A stretch of DNA of 64,000 nucleotides from Agrypnia vestita (GCA_016648135.1 JADDOH010008087.1:62001-126000), one strand, 5' to 3'; positions 32,312 through 44,107 are shown, numbered from the stretch's first letter. Notes: generated by a model not told the origin, from the sequence alone. Program-made: numbers and translations.

Positions 32312-32551
32312 AAGGTTTTTATCATTTTATTTAACTTGTATTGAAACGAGTGAATTTTTCGTAATCGATTTGAGTTAGTGTAGTGATAGTCCAACGTTTT
32401 CCAAAAAATAAGTCAAATATATTGAAAAAATTCAAACTTTGATGTCGCATATCTCCATGACTATTGATATTAGGTCATGATAGCTTTCGACTCATAATCA
32501 AGGCAGGAATATAGTCCTGCGAGGTTATTAATATTTTCCATATAACCCCGT
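32312..32551. repeat. Half copy of MITE family A
   Basis: Only the right half: AGGTTTTTATCATTTTATTT, GTGATAGTCCAACGTTTT and TAGTCCTGCGAGGTTATTAA in the expected order, ending at ATAACCCCG. The left arm is absent, so this copy cannot fold on itself. Confidence 0.72.
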
Positions 32552-33081
32552 ACACATGTAATGATATGTACCTAATATATTTTTTTATACACACATTACT
32601 GCTTTGTACTTATTTATATTTTAAATTTTTATACTCATATTTTAATGCTTATACCCAATACTTTCACTGCTTATATATGTAGTTTATATTTATATTTTAC
32701 TGCTTACACCTGATATTGTTGTGTACTTCTTTCTTTATTATATATAGAAAGAAGTATATAAAACAATATGTAAAAGCCTATAATGTGCGTAAACAAATAA
32801 ATAATAAAATATTTTTACATATAAGCACAAGTAGCGGTTTTACTTTCCCCGAAACTATATTCCTTCGAACTTCTGTAAATTTTAAAAATTAACGTAATAA
32901 AAATAGCCAACGGTTGAGCCGCCGAGCAGCGTCGCGTCGAACCGTAGACAGTTGACCATCGTCCCGATGTTTAGATAGAACGTCCGCGACGTCCGCGTAA
33001 CGAAGTTGACGCGTCAACTAGTTGACTAATTCAACTAGTTGATCGTCTCGTCGATGGACGGACGTGGACGACCCATCCCTA

Positions 33082-34191
33082 GTATGTACAATGAGTTTTC
33101 TCAGGATTAGGTACGTGTAAACAGGCGCATGTTGCGTATTATTTGTAAAGTTCTTCAGCAAAGAATGAATGAGATTATATTTATTTTTATCGCTTCAAAT
33201 TTCATTCTTTAGAAAATGTTTACTTGGTAAAGTATTCTATTCTGCATACTAGGACCAGGTAGTTTAAGCATACGTAGATCCTAAATTCACAAAAAAGTTC
33301 TTTATCTAGTACCTATCGGAGGGTAAAGGGACATATTTTAAATTTTTTTGAATATTTTTGTTTTCATTTCGTAGAAATTTAAATTTGACTTTTATGGGTA
33401 GGTACCTAATGAATAACATTATGTGTAATATAATTGTAGCTAATGTCTAATTAAAAAACATGGTTAAAATTATTTTTTTGATTTAAATGAAAAACATGAA
33501 TTACTTACTTTCTAAAATTCATGAAAATATAAAATATTCTATCGGTAACTTTTTATATATAGGCTTCACTTTTCGCGATTTCTACCATGCGAATGTCACA
33601 TCTGAACCTTTACTTGTAAAGCAAACTATTGCACAGACGCTTTCTCGAGCAGGTATGTTGTATTCTCGTTACAACAGAATTTATGTAAGTCTTACACTGA
33701 CATCGATCTTACAAAATGAATCGGTCATTAGTAATTAGTATTCCGCAGTAAAACGTTCACGAGGCCTTGAATAAATTTAATGCATTCTTTGAACTTCAAC
33801 TTCAAAGACTGGTAGCTTTCTAGATTTAATTGGATCATCAGAGGAAATTGATGATTATAAGCCACTAGTTGATTGATTTGCTTTGCTGTATTTAGTAGTC
33901 ATATGTGGATTATAATAGCCAGGAATATTGCCTTTCTAGAACAGCTCTTTTCTAAATTTTTACTTGTATTATTTTCAAGATATCGTCACACAACGAGTAG
34001 CAGAGGTCGACATTATATAATTATAGTAAATAGCATTGTCGTATGTTAAGTTACTTGGGTAATTTATGTTGACTTTGAAGCAATACAGTAAATGGAGGCT
34101 TAAGGAAGCTAGTATTGTCAGTTAGAAATATGAGTGTAGTATGAAGAATTCTCAGGAACTTCTTCTTCTGTTAAATAGGCTTCTATTAATC
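33082..34191. other. Intergenic AT-rich DNA, no gene recognised
   Basis: A stretch at about 33565-33652 lies between an acceptor-like TATATAG and a donor-like G/GTATGTT and stays open, but the translation matches nothing known to me. It is not P450-like. Confidence 0.4.
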
Positions 34192-34239
34192 TAATATAAT
34201 TAATAAAAACAAATTTTGTTTTCACCACTTTTGTATTAA

Positions 34240-34290
34240 AAAATATCAACATGTTTCAGGGCCCATGGCCCCTTCGTCAGAATACAAATA
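34240..34290 (-). ncRNA. Hammerhead ribozyme-like motif d
   Basis: On the minus strand: GTATT, CTGACGA (34280-34274), AGGGGCC-ATG-GGCCCT as helix II, GAAAC, palindromic ACATGT, T as cleavage nucleotide, then GATAT. Helix I pairs GTATT with GATAT beside the core (with wobbles). All invariant core positions are present. Confidence 0.6.
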
Positions 34291-34465
34291 CATTAAAAAT
34301 CAAAAATAGAAGTACAGACAATCAAAATATGACAATTATGTATAGGAAATTAATAATAATGAAGTACTAATAATATATACTTCATTATTATTCATTTCCC
34401 ATATTTAATTTTTATATTTTGATTGTCTATACTTCGGTTTTTGTTTTTTAATGTGTTAGTTTACA

Positions 34466-34512
34466 AGTGTATCCTGACGAAGGAGCCATGGGCTCTGAAA
34501 CATGTTGATATT
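34466..34512 (+). ncRNA. Hammerhead ribozyme-like motif e
   Basis: GTATC, CTGACGA (34474-34480), AGGAGCC-ATG-GGCTCT helix II, GAAAC, ACATGT, T, GATAT. Helix I GTATC/GATAT has five consecutive pairs including one wobble. Differences from motif d in helix II keep pairing at several positions, a sign of structural constraint. Confidence 0.62.
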
Positions 34513-34563
34513 TTTCAATACAAAAGTGGTGAAAACAAAGTTCATTTTTATTAATTATATTAA

Positions 34564-35329
34564 GAATGTCACCAACAAAACTATTTTGCTCTTTTCGAAG
34601 AAATTATTTATTGATCCACCCAAGGAGAGTGATTTGTGCTAAAAATAATGTTATTTTCGCGAAATTTTTTTGGTGTTATGGATATCAGATATGGCTAGTA
34701 GGTAAGTGGAAAGAAGGTCACGCATTTTAGCCGGGAGTTGAAAATTAGCCTTGACCAGCTCAATGTAAAAGACATCTATGTTCCGTGATGGGCAGCTCAG
34801 AAATTTAATGGAAGAAATTGCATAGATGGTGGTTGTACAATATTTTCTTATTAAAGCTAGACAAGGAGAAAAAGCAAAATTAGAAGTTTGTCAAGTGAAA
34901 ATCTATTTATGGTGTCTTGCGTGCAAAATTATTTGTACATTTTAAAGATTAGGTCATTGTTTAATAGAATTAAGTCAACATGCAAACCATCCCTAAAGCA
35001 TCGCATATTCAATGTTTATTCAATGTTACAAATGTTTACAATTTTAGTGTTTACAAAATTAAATTAAGCTTTTTTCATTGTTGCTGAGAGTCTTGGCAGC
35101 AAGTAAACACTACAATTAATTTGATGCCCTGCCTGCTACACTAGTAGTTTACTGTATTATAGCAGACAGTGCTCTTCCAGTAGTATAATGTTCAAGAATA
35201 TTTAGTATTTATATAACATTTGTGAATCAATCTTATTGCCAATTAAAATTAGTAATAGTAATAATTAAATGTTTACAATCTAATAATGGTGTTAATTAAT
35301 TATATTATAGACAAAGGAAAAAAATGATC
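34564..35329. other. Intergenic DNA, no gene recognised
   Basis: AT-rich; the first 50 bases belong to the flank shared with 13630-13690. Confidence 0.45.
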
Positions 35330-35493
35330 TGAATAGGATATTTAATAAAATAAAATAAAATAAAACAATTAAAAGTATTTTAAAAGATGAAAGTAAATGT
35401 TCTTGTAGGATTAGTATTTTTCAAATTTAGTTTATATCATGGCTTTTAATAGGTTTTGGGCATGCTTCCTTCCCTTTTCATGCAGCCAGAGTT

Positions 35494-38486
35494 TCACTTT
35501 AGAAGAAAAATACGCGAGACTATGGCTACATGTTTTAAGTGTAGTGTTAAGAGTATTGAATGTTTTTGGTGCTTGGAAGAGGTGAAATCTTTGTGAAAAA
35601 GTTTTTTGAATTTTGGTACAAGATAGTTGCAGTTCACCTGTGCCCTTGTTGAATGTGAGTGAGTTATTTGTTGGTGATCTTGTTTATGTCGGAAAAAATA
35701 TTTTAAAGTGTTGAGTAAATATGTTTGATTGATGTCCAGGACGTGACATTCTCTGAAAAGTTCTTCTGAAGGAAAACGAAATGGCTTTTTATGAAGAACT
35801 CTCAATACCATTTTCTGGGCTTTGCTTAATGAATCTAATATAGTACAAGCTGCACCACCCCAACTGACAGTTGCATAATTAATGAGTGAGTGACACAGTG
35901 CATAGTATACTATTCTTCTTGTCGGTGCGTCGAGTACATCTCTAATTTCTTTGAAAAAATAAACTAACTTTCTTATTCGGACTGTGAGATTCAAAATATG
36001 TTTTCTCCAGGTAAGATGCTGGTCTATGTACACACCTAGATATCTTATATCTTCCGTTGACTGCAGATTAGTACAATCACAGGGTTTATCTTTTGATTGA
36101 CATGTATGAATCTGTAGATTTTTGGGCTGTTTTATTACTGTTCTTTTACTGATGGAGAAGCACATGTATTTTGTCTTTGAAGCATTTACTGTTAGTAGAT
36201 TTTTGTCAAGCCATGCTGTTATTCGATTCAATCCACTTTGTGCCTTTTTTAAAACATTTTCCCAGGAATCATCTTGAAAAAGAAGCACTGTGTCATCTGC
36301 AAAAGAAATTATTTTACCGTTTTCTAAATTGGAGTTACACATTTCATTGACATATATGAGGAAGAGCGTGGGTCCCAAAACACTTCCTTGCGGTACTCCG
36401 TATGATGTTTTGTGGAGGCTGCTGCAGTGACGCCTGATTTAACCACCTGGACCCTGTTATTTAGATAGTCTTCAAACCATGCCAAAGCCGTTCCCCTTAT
36501 TCCCAAAGCTGATAACTTGTGCAGCAGCAGTGGATGAGACACCGTATCGAAGGCTTTGGCTAGGTCCAAAAAGATCCCAATACAACGTTTGTCTTTATCT
36601 AATTGTGTAACTAAGAAGTCCGTTAGTTGACATATTGCATCTTCTGTTGAGAGTTTTGGTTGAAACCCGTATTGATTGTTGGAGATTGTTTTGTGAATAT
36701 CCAGGTATTTTAAAAGACGTACTTTAACTATCTTCTCTAAGATTTTAGAAAAAATACTTAGGAGCGATATAGGTCTATAGTGGCTCGGATTACGGGGATC
36801 ACCACCCTTGAATATTGGACAGATTGTAGCCAGTTTTAGTGCATTTGGAAAGATACCCGTTGAGAGACTTTGATTGAATATATAACAAAGAGGCTTACTT
36901 AATTGGTCTTTATTATACTTCACCACTTTTGCTGTTATCTCATCATTTCCAGGGGCACTGTGAGACTTTAGATTACTAATAATTGCAGCAATTTCATGAC
37001 TGGAGGTTGGAGCAAAGAAAAATGAATATGGACTTGCTGAATTTAAATTTGTTTTGAGGTTTTCTTCGGTAGTTTTTAGACGAGACAAAATATTTTGTGC
37101 TAATTTTTTACCAAGCGAAGCAAAATGCCCGTTTACATTATCTAGCACTTCAGTAATAACCTTATCCTCAGTAGCATGATTTTTGTTTGGAATCAGCATA
37201 TCACATATATCCTTGCTTCTAGTATTTTGTGTAGAAGTCATTTCTCTTATAGTTTCCCATGTTTTCTTTGCATCATGTTGATTTGCTTTTATAATATTTT
37301 TGTAATATAAGTGTTTAGCGGATTTGACCGCTCTATTACAAATATTTCTATACTTTTTGTAAAAGTTTTGTAAGCCGACATTTAGAGGGTTAAGTTTAGA
37401 CTGTTTGTGTAACACATCTCTCTTATTTATGCAGTTAACTAAACTTTCAGTTATCCAAGATTTCTTAATTTTTTTCCTCGATTTATTAGAAATATGTTCT
37501 TGATTTTTTTTTATGTGGCTTTGTAGAATATACAGAAATTTTGAATATGATGTATTAGCATCATTAGTCTCGTATACTGGTAACCAGGTTTCTTTTTCCA
37601 AGTCCTGTTTTAGCATTTCAAAATTTAGTTTGTGTCGGGGTTTTGTATAAGTTTTTGTATTTATTTTTTGTGTTCCAATGTCAATCATTACTGGAAAGTG
37701 ATCCGTGATAGTAGTTTCACATACAATTCCTTTCGCCAAGAATTTGCTTTTAACCATAATGTGGTCTAAACATGCGTTACCTCTTGTTGGGTTGTTGATG
37801 GCAGGAAAGAAACCTTGTTCAGCTAACATGGATAGGTATTCAGATGCGTTTGTGGTGGGAGTACTTGCAGTTATGTCAATGTTTATGTCACCTGCAATGA
37901 TCATTGTTGGATTTTTGGCCATTGTGAGTAGCTCTTCATAAAGAGAATTTGTGAATTCATGCGCACTTTGGAAGGACGGTGGTCGATAAATCCCATATAT
38001 GTAGGTACCGTTACACAAATTAATTTTTAAACAATTGGCGTCACTTATATCCGGTTCAGTTACTTCGAAATTTATATTTGCTTTAATGTATGTTACAACC
38101 CCGTCATTTTGGTTATAATGTTTGGAGGTTTTATGCCCGATGTATCCTGGAATCGTCTGTATTGTGTCTTTATCTTTCAACCAGCATTCCGTAAGAATAA
38201 TAATTTGAAAGTCTATATTTAGACGATGCAGTAGTACAAGAAGTTCGTCAAAATTATGATTAATGCTTCGTATGTTCATATTTAGAATCTTAAGAGTGCT
38301 ACTTCCTCTACAAAAATATTCTTTACAGTTTTCTGGTTGGTCCACAGTTTTAGTGTGAATTGGTTCAAAGGAATCTATTTGGTTTACCAGATCAATTATA
38401 TTAGCCATTCCATATCTTTCTATAGTAAGTTTGGACGATTTTTTTGTTACACCAACATTCTGTACAAGTAAATATATCCGAATCAT
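35494..38486 (-). pseudogene. LINE ORF2: endonuclease and reverse transcriptase
   Basis: From 38486 down to about 36410 it reads the apurinic-type endonuclease (NMNIRSI, LTECWL, YRPP, AGDINIDI, TDHFPV) and the first RT motifs (RPISLLSIFSKILEKI, NQYGFQPKLSTEDAI, GIFLDLAKAFDTVSHPLL). A 1-nt shift near 36410 moves the reading to frame 36378-35494, which continues VPQGSVLGPTLFLIYVNE, FADDTVLLFQ (the polymerase Asp pair) and the C-terminal domain (LGVYIDQHLTW, WGGAACTILDSLSKAQK). EN cuts the target and RT copies the RNA at the nick. Interrupted as read. Confidence 0.9.
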
Positions 38487-39273
38487 ATTGTGTGCATGAT
38501 TTGGGTAAGGGGACTATTATAGTTTGCGAAAGATCGAATGCCTCTATATCTACCGCGAGATTATTAATATTCATCTTTGTCAATCTGATGTAAAGTATAT
38601 CGATCTGTAAGCTATTAAAGTGAAAAGGTTTTATTATTAGTTGGTAGTAAATACCTACATATTTGCACTGTACATAATTGTTACAAGATGAGGGTATATA
38701 GGGTAAATTCATTTTACAGAAATAGAATTGAATTAAGATATTGCTTAAATTTAGTTTTTTGAAAGAATATTTTGCTATGTAAGTGAAATGATATCGTTTA
38801 TTATGAACTATATTACTATCAAGGTAGGTATATATTTTATAAAAAGTATGTGTTAAAAACAAGAGTAAAAAGAAGTTTAAGAATGTGTTATGATTACTTA
38901 GAATGATCTTATTGTCGAGTGAGTATCTTTTCAGTTGATATATAATGTTTTTAAATGCGTTTGTGTAAATATGTGTAAGTATGGTTTTTAGATTTATTTT
39001 GATATGGAAACAAAATTTTATATTTATGAAATATTGGAATAGGTGTCTATGATATGCCCATTCAGCAAGTTTTAATAAATCATGGTTTATTTTATACATT
39101 GGTTGTTTATGGTTAATGCCTCTAGTAAAGACCATAGAAAAGAGAAAGTTTGTATACATCGCGGATCGGCAAATGACATTACAATTTTGACAGGTCCGTC
39201 TCCGATTTGATACAAAGAAATGGCTCGCCGACATTTTTTCGTGTATATATGCGTCCATTCTTAATCCAAACAA
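38401..39273 (-). other. Unexplained long open frame between LINE ORF1 and ORF2
   Basis: 290 codons without a stop in very AT-rich DNA. It overlaps the end of ORF1 and the start of ORF2 in the remaining frame. The product is rich in Ile, Asn, Lys, Phe and Tyr; the C-terminal part contains SDIFTCTECWCNKK and DIEAFDLSQTIIVPLP. No domain recognised. It could be a third LINE protein, an extension joined to ORF2 by a shift, or chance. Confidence 0.4.
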
Positions 39274-40235
39274 ATTTTATATTTTTCTGGATGGCTATCT
39301 TCTTTGTTTCCGCTAGTAGAAATTTGCATTTTTTTGTAATGTGCTCGGAGATGTAAATAGGCTTGATTTCTTGGTTATTTTTAAAGATGGAAGTGTTTAG
39401 TGAGCGCTCATAACCTTTCGATTGTTTATTGTGAGATTTAACTCTGTCGAGGAATGTATCTCGACAGGTCCGGTTGGTAAATTTAACGATAATCGGGCGT
39501 GGAGTCTTTTTAGAGATGTGCTGCCTCGCCCGTTGTATGGAGAGGATGTCGCTCATCTGACCTTCCCAGTTTACTGTTGAGATGATAGTTTTGACACTGT
39601 GAGTGAGATCAGCGGTTGACTCTGCCGAAGTTTCATGGCATCCACGGATTTCGATGTTGGTGGCTAGTTGTTGATACTCCTGTTCGTCAAATTTATTTTC
39701 CAAGTATTCTATTCTTTTAACTAATTCAGATTGCTTTTGTTGAACTTTTTCTATCTGATTGCATCTAGACTCGATATTGGTAATTTTTGTCTTTAGGTCT
39801 TCGTATTGGTTGCTTACAAATTGTATAGCCTGGAGGATGCTTGTATTTTGATCTGAAATTTGTTTCCATTGCTTATAGTTTTCAGAAAGTTTACTCTCTA
39901 GATAATCGATTAAGGAAGGATCGCAGCCCCTCTATGTTACTGTTGTAGAGTGCAGCTGAGTTGGCATCGATGGTGATAAGTGATGTATCATTAGCTTTAG
40001 GGGATGGATTGATAATTGAAGGCTCCCCAGAATGTTTTCTATCACTTTTATCTTTTTTGCAAGGCGGGCAAATCCATGATTCTATGTTTTTTGTCGACAT
40101 CTTTTTAAAATTTTCTTTAGAGATATTTGTACAATCTGTGTGGTAATAACTTGAGCATTTTTTGCAATGAAGTTTCTGTTTAATATTTGTTACTGTGAAC
40201 ATGCATATATTGCAGACAGCCATTTCTGGATTCAT
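39179..40235 (-). pseudogene. LINE ORF1: PHD finger, coiled coil, FP-like domain
   Basis: Starts MNPEMAVCNICMFTVTNIKQ with a PHD-type zinc finger (CNIC, HCKKCSSYYHTDC, WICPPCKK). The first frame stops at 39891 after LSRE, but the next frame opens at the same place (ESKLSENYKQWKQISDQN) and continues through a heptad-rich coiled coil into 39703-39179 with RARQHISKKTPRPIIVKF and a baculovirus-FP-like C-terminus (KNIKFVWIKNGRIYTRK). A single-base shift near 39893 thus breaks ORF1. ORF1 proteins of this type bind the LINE RNA. Confidence 0.82.
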
Positions 40236-40860
40236 TAGCTGTTACAATTTAAATAAGGTTAATCTTTTGAAATTTACCTTTGTTAGTAGGTATGTGTCAG
40301 ACGACAGCTGGTTTTGACAGGTCAGTAATTTTTTCAAAGAATAGATGTTTTAGGTGTACACTTCACTGGTATAGTATTTGGAGCTTAAGTTACTTTAATA
40401 CTGTTCTGTTTAATAGCGTTTTAGGTCACTTTTATTATTTAATTTTACTTTATTTGTAAATTTTTGACGAAGAATAAAAGTAATGATACTGTAGGTAGTA
40501 CAGGAAACGGAAGAGAATGAATACAATGATAAAGACTCGACAGAAAAGGGCCTCCGGCCTACGCCGGGGGTAGTTGAGAGACTGACATGCTCGTACAGGG
40601 CGTTGGCTATTTTTATATGTTTTGGGAACAAAGAACTCTCTTGAAGTCTAGCTGTATGCGTGTGTTGACGATGCTCTGGGCATCGATCTGTGTCGATATC
40701 TCGTGTACACTGCTGTGCCTCAGTTATGTTTACGCGGCAGACTCGCCACGTTTGTGTGTGCATGAGATCTAGATTGGTGGTTATGAATTTATGCGATGGG
40801 ACGCCATATTAGTGTTCTAAATCTGTCGTCATTTTTAGAGTCATTTTTTCTGAACTGTTT

Positions 40861-41335
40861 TTTTCTTCCACACTAATGAAACAAACAACACTAGCGATCA
40901 CTTTTCAAAAACCAAAGCCTCGTAACGTTAAAAAAATACTGTGATGTTTTAACTTTGTTATTATTAACATATTAATAACATAATTAATAACATATTAATA
41001 TTGTAAACAACATTAATTCTCTTGGTAATAAGTAGGAAACTATCTACACAATTTCGAATAGGGAATAACTAAACTAAATACTGTCATTTGAAATAATTAC
41101 CCACCTACCGTATATCAGCATTATAATTTATCAAATTTCAAATATCTGACAAAACATACAAGTGGACTGTGTTTATTTTCTATTTGAATAATATCCATTC
41201 AGAACCGAATACAAATATACACAATTTATAATTCAAATGAAATGGAAATATCGATATAATCAATTTGCTTTCAAATTTGTTTCGGGTGACATATTTCATG
41301 AATATTATATATACATAAATATATATATTTCATAT
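40861..41335. other. Intergenic AT-rich DNA, nothing recognised
   Basis: TTAATAACATATTAATA words repeat at 40965-41010. No other feature. Confidence 0.45.
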
Positions 41336-41460
41336 ATTTCTGAGTTACTTTCCGTAAAACGTTGGACTATCATAAAAGTGACTTGTATCAAATATTAAAC
41401 TGTTATTCGCTTTAATGAAAGTCAAATAAAATTGTTGAAACCTTATAGAAATTTGAAACA
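41336..41460. repeat. Left-side fragment of MITE family A
   Basis: TTACTTTCCGTAAAACGTTG, GACTATCAT and AAAGTCAAATAAAATTGTTG follow the order of the left half of the family. Confidence 0.55.
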
Positions 41461-41610
41461 AAATATTAATGTAATCTTAAACATCTTTCAAGAAGCAGTG
41501 CTTCCTGATCCAGATAAATATTGCGAAAATTGTCAAAAACACATTGTTTGGTACCAACCAAAATCCTATTATTTGTTTCTTACCTATCCATCATATTTGT
41601 TGCAATCAAC

Positions 41611-42486
41611 TATTTTACGTAAAGGCACCTTGCTATTTTACGTAAAGGCACCTTGCTGTCAACATCTCTGCGCCATGAGCATTTAAATCTGTCACATCAA
41701 CATATCATTTGCTCTTAAACATCTTCTTCCTGTGTTTCAATCCGTGGGATTGGTTTGCAGCAAAGCACATCTCCTTCTCCACTCTGCTCAGTCTCCGGCG
41801 ATCCGCTTCAGCTCTGTGTAGGAGGCATAATTCATATCTTGGCACACTTACTCAAGATATTTACGGCGAGGGCGTCCTCTGGCAATCTTTCCCTCTACCA
41901 TTCCCTCCAGTATAGTTTTTAGCAGATTTTCATGGTGTAAAATATGCCCTATCCGTTTTGCACGTCTTTTTGAGATGGTATTCATCATGTGCCTGGTTTC
42001 ATCGATCCTGCTGAAAACCTCTTCATTCGTAATTTGGTCTCTCCAGGAAATTCCTAGGGCACGTCTGTAGGTCCACATCTCGAAGGCTTCTAATCGTTTT
42101 TTTTCTCTGTTGCCAATGCACCATGTCTCACATCCATACAGCAAATTAATCCACCCATAAGTTTTTATTAATTGCTTGCGGAGTTTTAGGTTTACATTAT
42201 TGGATTCGAAAATGTTTGATTTTTTGTTAAACGCAAGTTTTGGTTGGTGGGTGCGACTGTCAACCTCTCTTTTTGTATGGCCATCCCATATGATTTTACT
42301 CCCAAGATAGACAAACTCTTTTGCGTTCTTAATTGCAGCTCCTGACATTAGTATGTTCATTTGTTGTTCGTCTCTGCCTACGGTTATCAATGTTGTTTTA
42401 TCCTTATTTATTCTCGTGTTGAACTTAGTTTCTAATGCCTCTTTTAGTTCATCCTCGTTTTCTGCGATTTGAGCAATGTTAAACAT
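41611..42486 (-). mobile_element. RTE-like LINE, 3' terminal fragment
   Basis: Frame 42486-41848 gives 212 residues: INKDKTTLITVGR, FVYLGSKIIWDG, RKQLIKTYGWINLLYGCETW, RRALGISWRDQITNEEVFSR and RAKRIGHILHHENLLKTILE, ending GRPRRKYLE. This is the post-catalytic part of RTE-group reverse transcriptases. The RT core and endonuclease are lost by 5' truncation. Near the 3' end TATTTTACGTAAAGGCACCT (23-bp unit) occurs twice in tandem, at 41611-41633 and 41634-41656. Confidence 0.83.
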
Positions 42487-42489
42487 CCA

Positions 42490-43500
42490 CTATTTAATAA
42501 TAAGAGCTTCTATCTATTAAATTGAGTAAAATTGTTTGTCGTGATAAAAAAAATCAACATTAAACATAAAATAATAATTATTGAGTGACAAGGCGACCAG
42601 ACTCAAGAGCCAAAACAATACAGTCCACAACTCTTTCTGTCGTTAAACTATAGCAACATCCCCCACACCTATTCTTTATAAATAACTGATAATTATTAAT
42701 AATGCCATGATGAAGCAACTGTGTCAAATGGGAATTGAATGAGACACTATGTAGGCCAGGAAGTCAATGCTTAACCCCCTGAACTATCGGGGGTCGCTAG
42801 GGTTGTCTTAAATTTAGGTCGTCCATACGTTCACCTCCTTGGACCTGGTCCAATCTTAGCTTTTCCGTTAACTGCAGTCCCATCCCAATTGGGTTACTCC
42901 AAATTGGTCGAAGCCAACGGAATTAATCCAGTTAAATCACACAAAAGAAAGTCTGCAGTGAAGATTACCAATTCTCTCCCGCATTCATTAACTCTTTCGT
43001 TCCTGAACGGGGTAAAATTAAACCCCAATTTTTTTTATTTTTAAACTAACTAACGCCATTACGCCGTTTCCTCGCAGGGGTAGACAGAGAGAATTGAAAG
43101 CCACAATTTTCTATCATGGCACACCACTTTTGCTTCGGCCACATTTACACATCTTCTCATACAAGTATTACGGTTGTTGAGGATTTTAACAGGGCCATCC
43201 TCAAATACTTGTAGTATCTGATCGTGCCAGGTCTTTGAAACCAAACCATCTCGGCACTCTTTTCTTTATTCTATTTGCCACACTACATTCACTTCTAATT
43301 TGTTCATTCCTCACTCTGTCGACCAAAGATTTTCCACACAAGCGTTTTAGTAACCGCATTCAGTCTTTCATTCCTTCTTTGCCAATTCCAGGCTTCACTT
43401 TCATACATCAGGATTGGCACTAGAACGCCACTGTGTACCGCTAGTCTTGCTTCCTTTGACAGATTCTTATTGGCCATAATTGTATTTAGAGCACCATCTT
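42490..43500 (-). mobile_element. LINE fragment, RT C-terminus and 3' UTR
   Basis: Frame 43244-43059 reads KTWHDQILQVFEDGPVKILN, NRNTCMRRCVNVAEAKVVCH and DRKLWLSILSVYPCEETA-stop. 43480-43245 contains broken pieces (NKNLSKEARLAVHSG). The same family, less truncated, is at 56336-57440. 42560-43058 would be its 3' UTR; the lower boundary is uncertain. Confidence 0.68.
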
Positions 43501-44107
43501 ATTTTTAAAACTAATCAATAATTATACATGATATTGTACCGGTATTCTTTGTTATCCTCATAAAAACCCCAAAGAATACAATAATAAATGATAATGTGTA
43601 GTAAAAAAATATGATTTTCTATACGTCATTTTACTTTCACAGGCGGACACTTATGAGCGATGAGACGTGAAATACTATGATTTCTTATAAAATGTTGACA
43701 AGATCTAACACCTATATAGAAAGCCAACTTTTATAGACACTTTGTATTGGAAAAAACCGCTCGAAATTTTAATGTAAGAGTAAAAGAGTCTGAATAATCG
43801 TGGTTTTTCTGAATTTTCAAATCATTTATTAGAATATGATCACGGTTTTGATAAAAATTTAGTACTTTCTATTTTACACGTAAATAATTTTGTTCTGAAA
43901 TTGAAGAATTACGAATCATCAGAAATTAGTAAAGCATGTAAAAGTAAACAAAATATTATTAATAATCAATTAAATTTAACTATTATTCAAATTCTAAAAA
44001 AAATCCAATTATTTTGTGTAATCAAGAACTTCAGCAATAATATTTCAAAATAATTTTTTAAATAATTTAGAAAAACAAAAAACGTAATTTATTTTGATAT
44101 TTATAAA
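43501..44107. other. Intergenic AT-rich DNA, nothing recognised
   Basis: No supported feature before the hammerhead-like motif at 44113. Confidence 0.45.

Larger units (their letters stand above)
31946..33081. mobile_element. Non-autonomous hAT element 4 with nested repeats
   Basis: The ends form an inverted repeat of more than 50 bp, starting TAGGGATGGGTCGTCCACGT. The flanks are GTAGGTAC (31938-31945) and GTATGTAC (33082-33089), an 8-bp duplication with one change. GTTGAATTCGTTGAATTCGT-type words repeat at both ends. Inside lie half of a MITE family A copy (32312-32551) and a hammerhead-type motif with its flank (32070-32150), both probably later insertions. No transposase is encoded. Confidence 0.85.
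34192..34563. repeat. Palindromic element with two opposed hammerheads
   Basis: 372 bp. The left arm TAATATAATTAATAAAAAC through TTTTGTTTTCACCACTTTTG is mirrored by the right arm ending TTTTTATTAATTATATTA. Each arm contains a hammerhead-like core, on opposite strands. The right flank (AAGAATGTCACC ... ATTTTGCTCTTTTCG) matches 13630-13690. The layout resembles two element ends joined back to back. Confidence 0.75.
35330..40860 (-). mobile_element. Nearly full-length CR1-like LINE
   Basis: Two-ORF non-LTR retrotransposon on the minus strand. The 5' UTR (about 40860-40236) is GC-rich, then come ORF1 (40235-39179), a 690-bp spacer, ORF2 (38486-35494) and a 3' UTR ending in a TTTTA-type repeat tail at about 35340. 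It carries one frameshift in each ORF but otherwise few lesions, so the copy is young. Exact limits and a target duplication were not resolved. Confidence 0.85.

Noticed and set aside
33487..33738. 83-codon frame with splice-like borders
   Set aside because: Tested as the missing second exon of the second P450; no P450 block such as a WxxxR or C-helix motif is present.
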